64,000 bases of DNA, taken from assembly GCA_963169355.1 (NCBI GenBank), contig CAUJCR010000002.1, forward strand, positions 124,001-188,000, written 5' to 3'. The position numbers and the translations under genes were made by a program. Under the pieces are notes generated by a model that ran no database searches, was not told where the DNA came from, and saw only the letters and a program-made list of their open reading frames with translations. Source of the stretch: Bacteroidota bacterium. Lineage in GTDB: Bacteria; Bacteroidota; Bacteroidia; B-17B0; Aurantibacillaceae. This document shows positions 45,563-54,871 of the stretch, one piece after another (the stretch's first letter is position 1; each line of letters begins with the position of its first letter).

Positions 45563-48500
45563 TTATTTCATTATAATCAACTTTTTAACCAACATTTGTT
45601 TTCCAACTTGTATGTGAATGAAATAAATACCAGGACTATAATAATCCGTTGATACTTGCTCAACAAAATTTCCACTAAATCCTCTACTCTCAATTCTCTT
45701 AATATGTTTTGCTTGAGCATCTTTAATATCAATAGTGATATCTTCCTCCACTGGCAAGAAACCTTTTAAGGTAAATTGATCGCGTGCAGGATTAGGATAA
45801 AGTTCAAACCCACCAAGTGCTTTAATAATAGTAGTGGCTCGAGTAGGTATGCCTGTACTATCATTTTCGTTAAACCATCTAGCGTTGCCTCCTGCACCAA
45901 CAACAATCCCTTTTCCACCACCACCTTTCACTCTTAATGTACTTTGATCGCCTTTATTTCCTACAGAGTATCTAATCCAGTTGTTTCCATTATCAACCGA
46001 TTTATATACGATACCGCCTGTACCAGTTGCCCAAATAGTATCTGAACTTGCTACCTCAACACTATTAAAATCTACATCCACACCTGTTAGTGATGGCAAC
46101 CAATTTAAACCTCCATCAGACGTTTGTAAGATATTACCATTTGAACCAACTGCAAATCCATTTACTAAATCTGAGAAGCGAACATCTTTAATATGGAAGT
46201 TAATTGGCGAAGATTGTGCTGACCAGTTCGAACCGTCATACGCTAAGATTGTTTGATTATCTCCCACCGCAAAAGCATTTCCATTTGATAATTCAAAAAT
46301 ACCATTGAGGTGTTCTGTAGTACCCGAACTCTCAGGGGTAAATACAGTACCATTATATTTTTGAATGGTACCGTTTTTACCTACTATATGACCAAGTGAT
46401 GTACTTGAGAAATGCGAAGCGTTGATGTCTTCGGTTGTTCCAGTTGAAACAGGAGACCAACTGGCTCCATCATCTATTGATGTTAAAACTGTACCGTTTT
46501 TACCTGTTACGAACCATTTGCCTGGTAATGCGCAAGCTCCAGTTAATGGCACAGAATTACCTGTCGGTAATGGCGTAAACACTTTTCCACTATCAACACT
46601 TAATCCACAATTACCATCTGCTAAAGCAATAATTCCTTTAGTAGGGTCTTGGAACGAAACACCTGTAATATCAATAGTAGTACTAGTTACACTAGCATAA
46701 CTTGGGAATAATTGTTCTACCTCTATATAATCATTCTTAACTAAGGTTTTAGAACATCCTGCATTATCTGTTACAGTTAAAGATACTGTATGATAAGCTA
46801 TAGTATTATAAGTGTGGCTTGGGGCAGCTAAAGTAGAAGTTCCACCGTCACCAAAATCCCAAGCATACGTATAAGGAGGGAATCCAGTTGTATTTGCCGA
46901 GAATGTGGTTACCGCATTAGGAATAAACACTAACGTAGGAGTTCCTGTAAAATCAGCTAATGGATCATCTACCTCTACTGTAAAGCCTGTAGAACTTGTA
47001 CCACAATTATATATATTATAATTAGTTACACTATACGAACCAGCAACCAAAATGGCAACTGTTTGTGTGGTAGCACCATTACTCCATAAATAAGCATCGG
47101 CTACATCAGTTGATAGAATAACTGAATCTCCGATACAAATACTGCTCGGTCCTAGAGCTGTAATAGTAGGCGTTGATGGATTAGGATTTACTACAACTTC
47201 GATGCTCGCTGTTGTTGCAGCCGCACAACCATATAAATCATCTACCGATACGGAATATATTCCAGCTGTGGTAACATTAATGGTTTGTGTAGTAGCACCT
47301 GTACTCCAAGCATAATTTGTACCTGTGTTTGCCGATAACACAACACTTCCACCTGCACAGAATGTAGGAGAACTAGCAGGCGTAATACTTGCTACGCTTG
47401 GGGTATAAACTGTTACTGCAATTACAGATGATGTAGCTGTACAACTACCATTACTTACAGTTACACAATAATTATCACTAGTAGTTGCTGTTATACTCGA
47501 GGTTGTAGCGCCTGTATTCCAAGTATAAGAACTTGCTGATGAAGAAGCTACTAAATCAACACTTCCACCTACACAGAAAGTTGTGTTTCCAATGGCACTA
47601 ATACTTACTGTAGGCGTAGGATTTACAAAAATGGTTATCTCATCACTTGAAGAACAACCACCCGATCCTGCATTTACAGTATAAGTTGTAGTAATAGTAG
47701 GATTAGCCACAACCGAATAACCCGTATTGGCACTTAAACCAGAAGTTGGTGTCCAAGTATAAGTTGAACCTCCAGTTGCTATAATAGTTGTTGATTGACC
47801 TTCGCAAATAGTTTGGTCAACACCTGCATCTATTACTAAGCTGTTTGTTACAATAACAGAAACAACATCTGTAGCTGTACATCCATTATCGCCCACTATA
47901 ACAGTATATGATATTGTAATACTTGGATTTGCTACTGGAGAAGCACTATTTGGATTATCTAATCCAGTAGATGGTGTCCACGTATAAGTTGAACCACCCG
48001 TTGCTGTTAATGTAGCCGATGTTCCAGTACATATTGTAACATCATTACCCGCATTGGCTAAAGGAAGCGGAGTAACCGAAACAGTAACCACATCACTTGC
48101 TGTACAAGTACCATCACTAACGGTTAATGTTAAAGTTGAAGTGCTTCCTAATGTAGCTGTAGGCGCATAACTATTAGGGAAATCAAATACTCCCGAAGGA
48201 CTCCAAGTATATGTTGTTCCTGATGTTGAAGGATTCATCACGACTGAATTTCCTTGACATATAGATTGATTGCTTCCAGCATCTACCATAGGCAGTGGTT
48301 TTGCATTTACAACTACCACATCTGTAGAAACACATCCACCAGATGTTGTTACTGTTACAGTATAAGCTGTTGTGGTAGTTGTTGTTACTACCGGATTTGG
48401 AATGCCAGTATTACTTAATCCTTGTGGCGGACTCCAAACATAAGTAGCACCACCACTAGCATTTAAAATAGCGGAAGATCCATAACATAAATTTATATCA

Positions 48501-51500
48501 GATCCTGCATTTGCAAACGGGGTATTATCAACTGTTACAGTAACCACGTCGCTTGATACACAGCCACCGCTATTACTTGCCGTTAATGTATAAACGGTTG
48601 TAACAGATGGGTTAGCCGTAGGATTTGGAACATTCACATTATTTAATCCAGCCGAAGGTGTCCAAGTGTATGATGTGCCTCCACTTCCATTAAGCGTTGT
48701 AGAAGCACCAAAACAAACACTAACATCAGTTCCTGCATCTACATTAGGTAAAGGAGTAACCGAAACAGTAACTACATCGCTAGCAGTACAAGTACCATTA
48801 CTAGCTGTTAAAGTAAATATAGATGTAGAACTTGGTGAAGCAGTTGGATTTAAACTATAAGGGAAATCAAATGCACCAGTTGGATTCCAAGTAAAGGTTG
48901 TGCCCGAAGTAGTTGGGTTCATCATCACAGACCCACCATTACATATTACTTGATCTAATCCAGCATCTACAGTTGGTTTAGCTATTGCAAAAACTGTCAT
49001 TACGTCGGTAGATGAACAACCGCCAGCATTGGTAACCGTTACTGTGTAATTAGTAGTATTAGTTGTTGTTACAATTGGTGTAGCAATTCCTGGATTACTT
49101 AAACCAGCAGATGGCGACCACACATAACTTACCCCACCAGTGGCATTAAGCGTAGAAGACGAACCATGACAGAGATTAATATCTGGACCAGCATAAGCTG
49201 TAGGTGCTGTTTGAACCGTAACTAACACATTATCGTTTCTTACACACACACCATTACTCACGCTTACCGTATAATCTGTGGTTGAAGTAGGATTAACAAT
49301 TGGATTAGATACATTTGGATTATCTATATTGAACACTGGAGTCCAAGTATATGAAATGCCTCCAGATGCATTTAACCCTACCGAGTTTCCTAAACAAATT
49401 GTTACATCACTTCCAGCATTAGGTGTAGGAGGTGATACAACAGTTACATTAACTACATCGGTTGCTGTACAACTTCCATTACTTGCCGTTAAAGTATAAA
49501 CTGTTGTTCCATTAACATAAGGAAAGGCTTTTGGTGTCATGCTATTTGGATAATCAATAATTGGGTGAAATGTCCAACCATCAAAATAAGTAGTAGGCGA
49601 CCAAGTATAGGTTACACCTCCCGATCCATTTAATGTTACTGAATCACCCGAACAAATTGTTTTATCTAAACCAGCATTTACACTTGGCAATGATAATACT
49701 GTTACGTTTACTTCATCGGTTGAAGAACATGCTCCATTAGATACAGTTACAGTGTAAGTAGCATTTGTAGTAGTACTTACTACTGGATTAGCCACTGTAT
49801 TTGAACTTAATCCTGTAGCTGGTGTCCAAAGATAAGAAGTACCACCGCTCGCATTAAATGTAGTAGTTGAACCTAAACAAACTGATTTATCAGCTCCTGC
49901 ATTTGCTGTAGGAGCCGCTAAAACATTTACACGCACAACATCATCTTTCGTACAACCATTATTAGTTACAGTTACTGTATAATCTGTTGTGATAGTAGGA
50001 TTAGCAACAGGACTAGCAATATTAGTAGCACTTAATCCTGTGGCTGGCGTCCAGCTATACGAAGTACCTCCAGTAGCTGTTAAAGTTGTAGAGGCTCCAA
50101 TACACACGGTTGCATCGGTTCCTGCATTTGCTGAAGGTAAAGGCGTTACCGAAACTGTAACAATATCCTTTGCTGTACAAGTACCATCACTTACCGTTAA
50201 GGTGTAATTGGTTGTTGTAATAGGTGTTGCTGTTGGATTTGCACTATTAGGGAAATTTAATGAACCTGATGGTGTCCAGGTAAATGAACTACCTCCAGAA
50301 GCGTTAAGCATGGTTGATGAACCATTACAAATAGTTACATCAGATCCAGCATTAGCCGTTGGTAAAGATTTTACAGTAATAGTTACTACATCTACATCAC
50401 TACATGCACCATTACTAACGGTTAAGGTGTAGGTTGTTGTATTGGTAGTACTTACTACAGGATTAGCTGAAGTTGTAGAACTTAAGCCTTGTGCAGGCGA
50501 CCAATTATAAGTACCTCCACCCGAAGCATTAATGGTTGTATTTGAACCTATACATAAATTCAAATCAGGTCCTGCATTAGCCACAGGTGCCGCTGTTACA
50601 TTTACGGTTACCACATCCGTTTTACTACATCCATTTTGTGTTCCAGTAACAGTATAAATGGTAGTAACGGTAGGATTTGCTACAGGATTAGAAACGGTTG
50701 TGCTACTTAAACCAGTGGCTGGACTCCAACTATAACTTGTTGCTCCACTTGCATTTAATACAGTTGCATTACCGCTACATACTGTTGCGTTATTTCCTGC
50801 ATCTACTGTAGGTAAAGCATTTACAGTTATCGAATTAGTCATAACCTTTGTATCCGAACCAAACGCATTACTAACAGTTAAAGTAACACTATACACCCCA
50901 GGTGTGTTATATACCACATTAGGATTTTGAGTTGTACTTACAGAGGGCGTTCCTCCCGCAAAGGTCCAATTCCAACTTATTGGTGTATTGGTTGATTGAT
51001 CGGTGTAGCTTATTGCATTTCCAACACAAACAGTTTGCGTACTTACGCTAAACTGTGCTACTGGCGGATTTACAGAACACTGCGTGAACGTCGTCATTGC
51101 CGAACCATCATCTGTTCCCCCCATATAGGCATAAAACTGTGGAGGCGTGCCACATACGGTTGTAGTGTATGTAAGAAGAGATGAACCATCGTCTGTTCCA
51201 CCAAAATAAGCGTAAAACGCCGCAGGTGTACTACACACAGTTGTTGTATATGTAAGTAAAGCCGATCCTTCGTCGTTACCACCCATGTAGGCATAAAAAC
51301 TAGAAGGTGTTCCGCAAGCACTATAGGTTTTTGTATCGCTCGTTTTTAAATTTCCTGCGCCTCCAAAAAATGGAGAAAATTGTGGAGGCATAGCGCAAGA
51401 AACTAACGTATAAGTATCGGAGGTTTCAACATTTCCGTTACCTCCTATGTATTGAGCAAAACTAAGTGCAGGCAGAAGCAGGGCTAAACTTACCAAAAGG

Positions 51501-51523
51501 TGATATTTAGTTGCTTTTATCAT
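45563..51523 (-). CDS. giant adhesin-like protein: short repeats, PKD and Ig-like arrays, YCF48 propeller, type A T9SS signal
   Basis: The 1986-residue protein reads, in order: signal peptide (1-23); five short F-Y-A-Y-M-G-G-type repeats (about 25-150); PKD domain (152-237); 14 Ig-like modules of about 75 residues (239-1304), each with A-G-x-D, one Cys near its start and a second near its end; three divergent Ig-like modules (1305-1521); a second PKD domain (1522-1604; W-D-F-G-D-G-G). A YCF48/BNR-type propeller follows (1605-1895; repeats such as S-D-G-G-L-N-W), then a T9SS type A signal (L-Y-P-N-P-A-R-D). Paired cysteines suggest one disulfide per module. It is the last gene of an operon with two SUMF1-fold genes. 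A surface fibre or adhesin role is inferred. Confidence 0.88.
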   Translation of the reverse strand: MIKATKYHLLVSLALLLPALSFAQYIGGNGNVETSDTYTLVSCAMPPQFSPFFGGAGNLKTSDTKTYSACGTPSSFYAYMGGNDEGSALLTYTTTVCSTPAAFYAYFGGTDDGSSLLTYTTTVCGTPPQFYAYMGGTDDGSAMTTFTQCSVNPPVAQFSVSTQTVCVGNAISYTDQSTNTPISWNWTFAGGTPSVSTTQNPNVVYNTPGVYSVTLTVSNAFGSDTKVMTNSITVNALPTVDAGNNATVCSGNATVLNASGATSYSWSPATGLSSTTVSNPVANPTVTTIYTVTGTQNGCSKTDVVTVNVTAAPVANAGPDLNLCIGSNTTINASGGGTYNWSPAQGLSSTTSANPVVSTTNTTTYTLTVSNGACSDVDVVTITVKSLPTANAGSDVTICNGSSTMLNASGGSSFTWTPSGSLNFPNSANPTATPITTTNYTLTVSDGTCTAKDIVTVSVTPLPSANAGTDATVCIGASTTLTATGGTSYSWTPATGLSATNIASPVANPTITTDYTVTVTNNGCTKDDVVRVNVLAAPTANAGADKSVCLGSTTTFNASGGTSYLWTPATGLSSNTVANPVVSTTTNATYTVTVSNGACSSTDEVNVTVLSLPSVNAGLDKTICSGDSVTLNGSGGVTYTWSPTTYFDGWTFHPIIDYPNSMTPKAFPYVNGTTVYTLTASNGSCTATDVVNVTVVSPPTPNAGSDVTICLGNSVGLNASGGISYTWTPVFNIDNPNVSNPIVNPTSTTDYTVSVSNGVCVRNDNVLVTVQTAPTAYAGPDINLCHGSSSTLNATGGVSYVWSPSAGLSNPGIATPIVTTTNTTNYTVTVTNAGGCSSTDVMTVFAIAKPTVDAGLDQVICNGGSVMMNPTTSGTTFTWNPTGAFDFPYSLNPTASPSSTSIFTLTASNGTCTASDVVTVSVTPLPNVDAGTDVSVCFGASTTLNGSGGTSYTWTPSAGLNNVNVPNPTANPSVTTVYTLTASNSGGCVSSDVVTVTVDNTPFANAGSDINLCYGSSAILNASGGATYVWSPPQGLSNTGIPNPVVTTTTTTAYTVTVTTSGGCVSTDVVVVNAKPLPMVDAGSNQSICQGNSVVMNPSTSGTTYTWSPSGVFDFPNSYAPTATLGSTSTLTLTVSDGTCTASDVVTVSVTPLPLANAGNDVTICTGTSATLTATGGSTYTWTPSTGLDNPNSASPVANPSITISYTVIVGDNGCTATDVVSVIVTNSLVIDAGVDQTICEGQSTTIIATGGSTYTWTPTSGLSANTGYSVVANPTITTTYTVNAGSGGCSSSDEITIFVNPTPTVSISAIGNTTFCVGGSVDLVASSSASSYTWNTGATTSSITATTSDNYCVTVSNGSCTATSSVIAVTVYTPSVASITPASSPTFCAGGSVVLSANTGTNYAWSTGATTQTINVTTAGIYSVSVDDLYGCAAATTASIEVVVNPNPSTPTITALGPSSICIGDSVILSTDVADAYLWSNGATTQTVAILVAGSYSVTNYNIYNCGTSSTGFTVEVDDPLADFTGTPTLVFIPNAVTTFSANTTGFPPYTYAWDFGDGGTSTLAAPSHTYNTIAYHTVSLTVTDNAGCSKTLVKNDYIEVEQLFPSYASVTSTTIDITGVSFQDPTKGIIALADGNCGLSVDSGKVFTPLPTGNSVPLTGACALPGKWFVTGKNGTVLTSIDDGASWSPVSTGTTEDINASHFSSTSLGHIVGKNGTIQKYNGTVFTPESSGTTEHLNGIFELSNGNAFAVGDNQTILAYDGSNWSAQSSPINFHIKDVRFSDLVNGFAVGSNGNILQTSDGGLNWLPSLTGVDVDFNSVEVASSDTIWATGTGGIVYKSVDNGNNWIRYSVGNKGDQSTLRVKGGGGKGIVVGAGGNARWFNENDSTGIPTRATTIIKALGGFELYPNPARDQFTLKGFLPVEEDITIDIKDAQAKHIKRIESRGFSGNFVEQVSTDYYSPGIYFIHIQVGKQMLVKKLIIMK
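47612..50809 (-). repeat. fourteen tandem Ig-like modules with a three-module higher-order period
   Basis: The coding repeats are about 225 bases each. Modules 3, 6, 9 and 12 share a variant loop ending P-N-S or P-Y-S (for example D-F-P-N-S). Modules 2, 5, 8 and 11 share N-P-V-V or T-P-I-V followed by Thr-rich sequence, and modules 1, 4, 7, 10 and 13 share the A-N-P/V-N-P loop and mostly end in A-P or T-P. The unit of expansion was probably three modules (about 675-700 bases). Confidence 0.75.
51073..51451 (-). repeat. five short coding repeats at the adhesin N-terminus
   Basis: Repeats of 24-28 residues begin around F-Y-A-Y-(M/F)-G-G-x-D-(D/E)-G-S and end T-V-C-(G/S)-T-P, each with one cysteine. 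The last three are nearly identical; the first two are shorter and divergent (G-G-N-G-N and G-G-A-G-N). Confidence 0.75.
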
Positions 51524-51566
51524 TTTCTTAATCTGTTATATTTTAATTAATTGTGTTTACTTAGTT

Positions 51567-53024
51567 TTATCTCACACCACGACCACCGTATGTGTAAGCT
51601 CTTGCGGATTGGTTATAGTTAGGATATGAACGATTAGCCATAACTGCATAACCAGCAGTGTTTACCCAACAGCCGCCTCTTAGTGTTACACCATTAGTAC
51701 CTGAATAAACAGGCCAAGTAGCAGCATCATAATTACCGTTTGCATCTAATGCACCATCTCCTTTAGTTCCATTAAAAGCAACTCCATTAGAGTTTCCAGT
51801 TGTAATGGTAGTTTCCCACACATTTCCGCTCATTTCCATCGCACCATAATAAGCAGCCCCTGCAGATGAACGACCAGAAGAATTAGTAGCAAAAATACCT
51901 ACTCTGCAAGGACCATAAGAACCTGAAGAAGAATTTACACCATATAAACAAGAACCATTTGAAACGGTTGATGTAAATTTCTCTGTAGGCATTAAAGCAT
52001 TCGTTAAATAACCATTTGCATTGTAATAATAAGTGATATCTGTAGATCCCCAAGCATATTCATTAGCTACTATTGGCATTGGTCCACGACACACTTTTTC
52101 GTACTCCAACTCGGTCATTGGTCTTAAAGCAGCCCAATCTAAATACGACCACACATCGGCAGATGATAACTTATTACAAGCAATACTTTCGCCATCATCA
52201 CCATTGCTATAACCTGTTACAGTACTTGCTCCACAAGCAAATACAGCTGGCAAAGCAGAGTTGTTACCTGGTGTTTGAATAACAATAGTGTTTCTATTAT
52301 TACCGCTTCCATTACTTGTTAATGCGTAAGTATTAGCTGGTGAATTTGGAGCCACATCCACACGAGTAGCTTGTTGAGTGTAGGTTAAAGAATTTAAGAA
52401 ATCAACATATTGTTGTTGTGTGATTTCGTATTTCATGCAATAAAAACTGTTGTATCCCATTGGATAAGTACTTGGAATACCTACTGAAGATCCTCCAATA
52501 GTTGCTGCCGTTAAACCTGATGATTGAGCAGCAGCATCAATGAGGGTAGCATTATATTGTCCGCCCTCAGAGCCTGCTCCACCTGCGGTGAAAGTCCCAG
52601 TTGGTACATGTACCATTTCTATTCCGTACACTTTATAGTTATACGTTCCAGCAGGCACATTTAATTTTAATGTGATATTTGTAGCTGAAATATTACCTCC
52701 ACCCACAGCACTACGACGAATAAAAACACCTTTTCCATCACTTACTGTTTCTATCATAAGAGGTGCTGCCGCTGAATGATCTCCAACAACAGTGCTTAAA
52801 TTAGCATGGCTCCATAATTGAGTAGCGCAATCTTGTATTTTCACAAATACCCACACGGCGTCCCAGTTATTGGGTGCATAATTGGTATTCCAACTATTTT
52901 CCCAAGATATTTTAAAAGATAAATTCTGTCCAGATACAGAAGGTGTAGTTACCGTTACATTGTTTGCCTGTGTATTAAATAAACAAGCCAACATACTAGC
53001 AATAATTAATGTAAATTTTTTCAT
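51567..53024 (-). CDS. exported SUMF1-fold protein, probably non-catalytic (copy 2)
   Basis: The 485-residue protein has a signal peptide (about 1-20), an N-terminal beta domain (21-140, with W-E-N-S-W-N-T-N and N-N-W-D-A-V-W-V-F-V-K) and a SUMF1/FGE-sulfatase domain. The last shows Y-C-M-K-Y-E-I-T-Q-Q-Q-Y, R-P-M-T-E-L-E-Y-E-K-V-C-R, M-S-G-N-V-W-E, L-R-G-G-C-W and the end G-G-R-G-V-R. True formylglycine-generating enzymes need a pair of active-site cysteines near the G-G-S-W strand. Here one Cys is present and the second is missing, so enzyme activity is doubtful. It starts 45 bases after copy 1 and ends 43 bases before the adhesin gene. Confidence 0.82.
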   Translation of the reverse strand: MKKFTLIIASMLACLFNTQANNVTVTTPSVSGQNLSFKISWENSWNTNYAPNNWDAVWVFVKIQDCATQLWSHANLSTVVGDHSAAAPLMIETVSDGKGVFIRRSAVGGGNISATNITLKLNVPAGTYNYKVYGIEMVHVPTGTFTAGGAGSEGGQYNATLIDAAAQSSGLTAATIGGSSVGIPSTYPMGYNSFYCMKYEITQQQYVDFLNSLTYTQQATRVDVAPNSPANTYALTSNGSGNNRNTIVIQTPGNNSALPAVFACGASTVTGYSNGDDGESIACNKLSSADVWSYLDWAALRPMTELEYEKVCRGPMPIVANEYAWGSTDITYYYNANGYLTNALMPTEKFTSTVSNGSCLYGVNSSSGSYGPCRVGIFATNSSGRSSAGAAYYGAMEMSGNVWETTITTGNSNGVAFNGTKGDGALDANGNYDAATWPVYSGTNGVTLRGGCWVNTAGYAVMANRSYPNYNQSARAYTYGGRGVR

Positions 53025-53069
53025 GGTTATTCGTATTTATTATATATCTAAATTTTATTTATTATTTTT

Positions 53070-54542
53070 TTATCTCACACCTCGACCACCAACATTATAA
53101 TTTCTACTGTTTGGATTATTCCATTGCGAGTTTGTTCGATCTGCAAGTCTAGAGTATGTAGCTGCATTATACCAATCGCCTCCTCTTATACCCATTCCAG
53201 AAGTGGTTGGCCAAGAAGCTTGATTCGCACTTCCATCCACAGTTAAATTCCCATCTCCATTATTCCCTGTATAAGCTGCTCCAGCAGCATTTCTAGTACT
53301 CACAATATTTTCGTATAAATTACCGCTCATCTCCATTACACCATAATAGGTAGCTCCTGAAGATTCTCTACCCGTTGTTGATTCAGCAAAAATTCCTACC
53401 CTCAAAGGGCCATAAGCCACATTAGCATTTCCAAGACCATAAGCGCAACGACCATTTGATACTGTTGAAAATTTTTCGGTAGTTGTATTAACGTTTGTCA
53501 TACCACCCAAGGTATTATAAACTTGATAAATATTAGTTGAACCCCAAGCGTATTCATTAGCTACGGCTGGCATTGGACCTCTACAAATTTTTTCAAATTC
53601 CATATCCGACATTGGACGAAGAGCAGCCCAATCTAAATACGCGTATAAATCCATAGGACTTAAAAAATTACATGCAATGTTTTGTCCATCATCAGAATTA
53701 TTTTCAATTGTTGAGGTTAAGTCATTAGCATATACCGCTGGTATAGCCGCGTTTGAACCCGGAGTTAAGATTATTATACCATTACGATTGTTATAACTCG
53801 AACCTGCCTGCGTGCCGAAAGCATGCGTATAAGCAGCAGAAATCGGATCATAGTCGGTACGAGTAGCTTGCTGAGGATAGGTTAATGTATTTAAAAAATC
53901 AACGTATTGTAATTGCGTTAATTCATATTTCATGCAATATAGGGCATTATAACCCATAGGATAAGTATTAGGAATAGCTACCGAAGATCCTCCTAAGCTA
54001 GCAGCCGATAAACCAGAAGATTGTGCCGTAGCATCTACCACAATACTATTGTAACGTGTAGATTCACTCCCTACGCCTCCAAGATTAAATGTACCTTGAG
54101 GTACACTTACCATCTCTAAACCAAATACTTTATAGTTATAAGTACCTGCCGGAATGGTCATTTTAAGCGTAATAGAAGCATTACTAATATTACCCGACCC
54201 AACTGCCGAACGACGGAGAAACACGCCTTTACCATCACCCACTGTTTCAACCATTAATGGAGAAGCCGCCGAATGATCGCCAACGGTTGTACTTAATGAA
54301 GCATGATTCCATAATTTAGTATTACAATCTTGGTATTTTACAAATACCCAAGCGGCATCCCAGTTATTTGGTGCAATGTTGGTATTCCAACTATTTTCCC
54401 AACTAATCTGAAAAGTAATGTTTGTGCCCGATACCGAGGTATTTGTAATGGTGAGGTTATTGGCTCTCATTCCCACAATACCACCTAGTATCAGACTAAT
54501 GAAGAGTACAAATGATGTTTTCATAGTTTGTAAGGTTTTCAA
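53070..54542 (-). CDS. exported SUMF1-fold protein, probably non-catalytic (copy 1)
   Basis: The 490-residue protein matches the next gene along its length: same N-terminal W-E-N-S-W-N-T-N domain, same A-L-Y-C-M-K-Y-E-L-T and R-P-M-S-D-M-E-F-E-K-I-C-R motifs, same G-G-R-G-V-R end. The strand that is G-G-C-W in the sister protein reads G-G-D-W here, so neither active-site cysteine is present. The signal peptide is clearest from Met7 (54522-54524), which may be the real start. It is the first gene of the operon, behind a good promoter. Binding or structural use of the C-type-lectin-like fold is more likely than catalysis. Confidence 0.82.
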   Translation of the reverse strand: MKTLQTMKTSFVLFISLILGGIVGMRANNLTITNTSVSGTNITFQISWENSWNTNIAPNNWDAAWVFVKYQDCNTKLWNHASLSTTVGDHSAASPLMVETVGDGKGVFLRRSAVGSGNISNASITLKMTIPAGTYNYKVFGLEMVSVPQGTFNLGGVGSESTRYNSIVVDATAQSSGLSAASLGGSSVAIPNTYPMGYNALYCMKYELTQLQYVDFLNTLTYPQQATRTDYDPISAAYTHAFGTQAGSSYNNRNGIIILTPGSNAAIPAVYANDLTSTIENNSDDGQNIACNFLSPMDLYAYLDWAALRPMSDMEFEKICRGPMPAVANEYAWGSTNIYQVYNTLGGMTNVNTTTEKFSTVSNGRCAYGLGNANVAYGPLRVGIFAESTTGRESSGATYYGVMEMSGNLYENIVSTRNAAGAAYTGNNGDGNLTVDGSANQASWPTTSGMGIRGGDWYNAATYSRLADRTNSQWNNPNSRNYNVGGRGVR

Positions 54543-54566
54543 TTGATTTTTAATTTAATAAGTTAC

Positions 54567-54597
54567 CAAATCTATGAAAAAAACCAATTTTACCAAA
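54567..54597 (-). promoter_or_regulatory. promoter of the SUMF1-SUMF1-adhesin operon
   Basis: Minus strand: TTTG (54594-54597), 19 bases, TAGATTTG (54567-54574). Both elements match the Bacteroidota consensus at the usual spacing. The leader would be about 20 bases to the first ATG. Confidence 0.65.
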
Positions 54598-54651
54598 CTT
54601 TTGCGGTAAAAATACCCACCAGCACGGATATAAATACAACTAAAGTAGTAT

Positions 54652-54696
54652 AAAAAAAGCGGCTGTACCCATCCCCGTTTAAGATACATCCGCTTT
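54652..54696 (-). terminator. terminator of the DUF2807 barrel gene
   Basis: On the minus strand AAAGCGG pairs with CCGCTTT and TGTA with TACA (one mismatch between them), followed by seven Ts. It lies about 175 bases after the DUF2807 stop. Confidence 0.6.
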
Positions 54697-54778
54697 CTTA
54701 TTTAAACTAAACAAAACCTATGAAAAGAACGATAGTGTAAAATTAAATCCTATTTATTTTATTTCAATAGCTCAACTA

Positions 54779-54812
54779 ATAAGTGGTTGAACCTATTTGA
54801 TAAGTGGTTGAA
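54779..54812. repeat. 13-base direct repeat with 21-base period
   Basis: ATAAGTGGTTGAA occurs at 54779-54791 and again at 54800-54812. Two helical turns between copies is the geometry of paired binding sites such as those of LytTR proteins. Confidence 0.6.
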
Positions 54813-54871
54813 TTTGCCTTAAAATTGTGCTAAATTATTTATCTCTGATACCACTTAGCTAAGAACTCCCA

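Larger units (their letters stand above)
54543..54871. other. 329-base intergenic region before the SUMF1-adhesin operon
   Basis: It holds a promoter at 54567-54597, a terminator of the gene to its right at 54652-54696, and a 13-base direct repeat ATAAGTGGTTGAA at 54779-54791 and 54800-54812 (21-base period). No short coding frame with a credible start is visible. Confidence 0.7.

Noticed and set aside
49989-50432. Repeated open frames antisense to the adhesin modules
   Set aside because: They recur at the module period because the modules repeat; the pattern is a shadow of coding repeats.
47612-50809. Regular repeats as a possible CRISPR array
   Set aside because: The units are about 225 bases, open in frame and encode Ig-like modules; there are no short identical repeats with unique spacers.
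51567-54542. SUMF1 genes as true formylglycine-generating or ergothioneine enzymes
   Set aside because: The active-site cysteine pair is missing, and no sulfatase gene is near.
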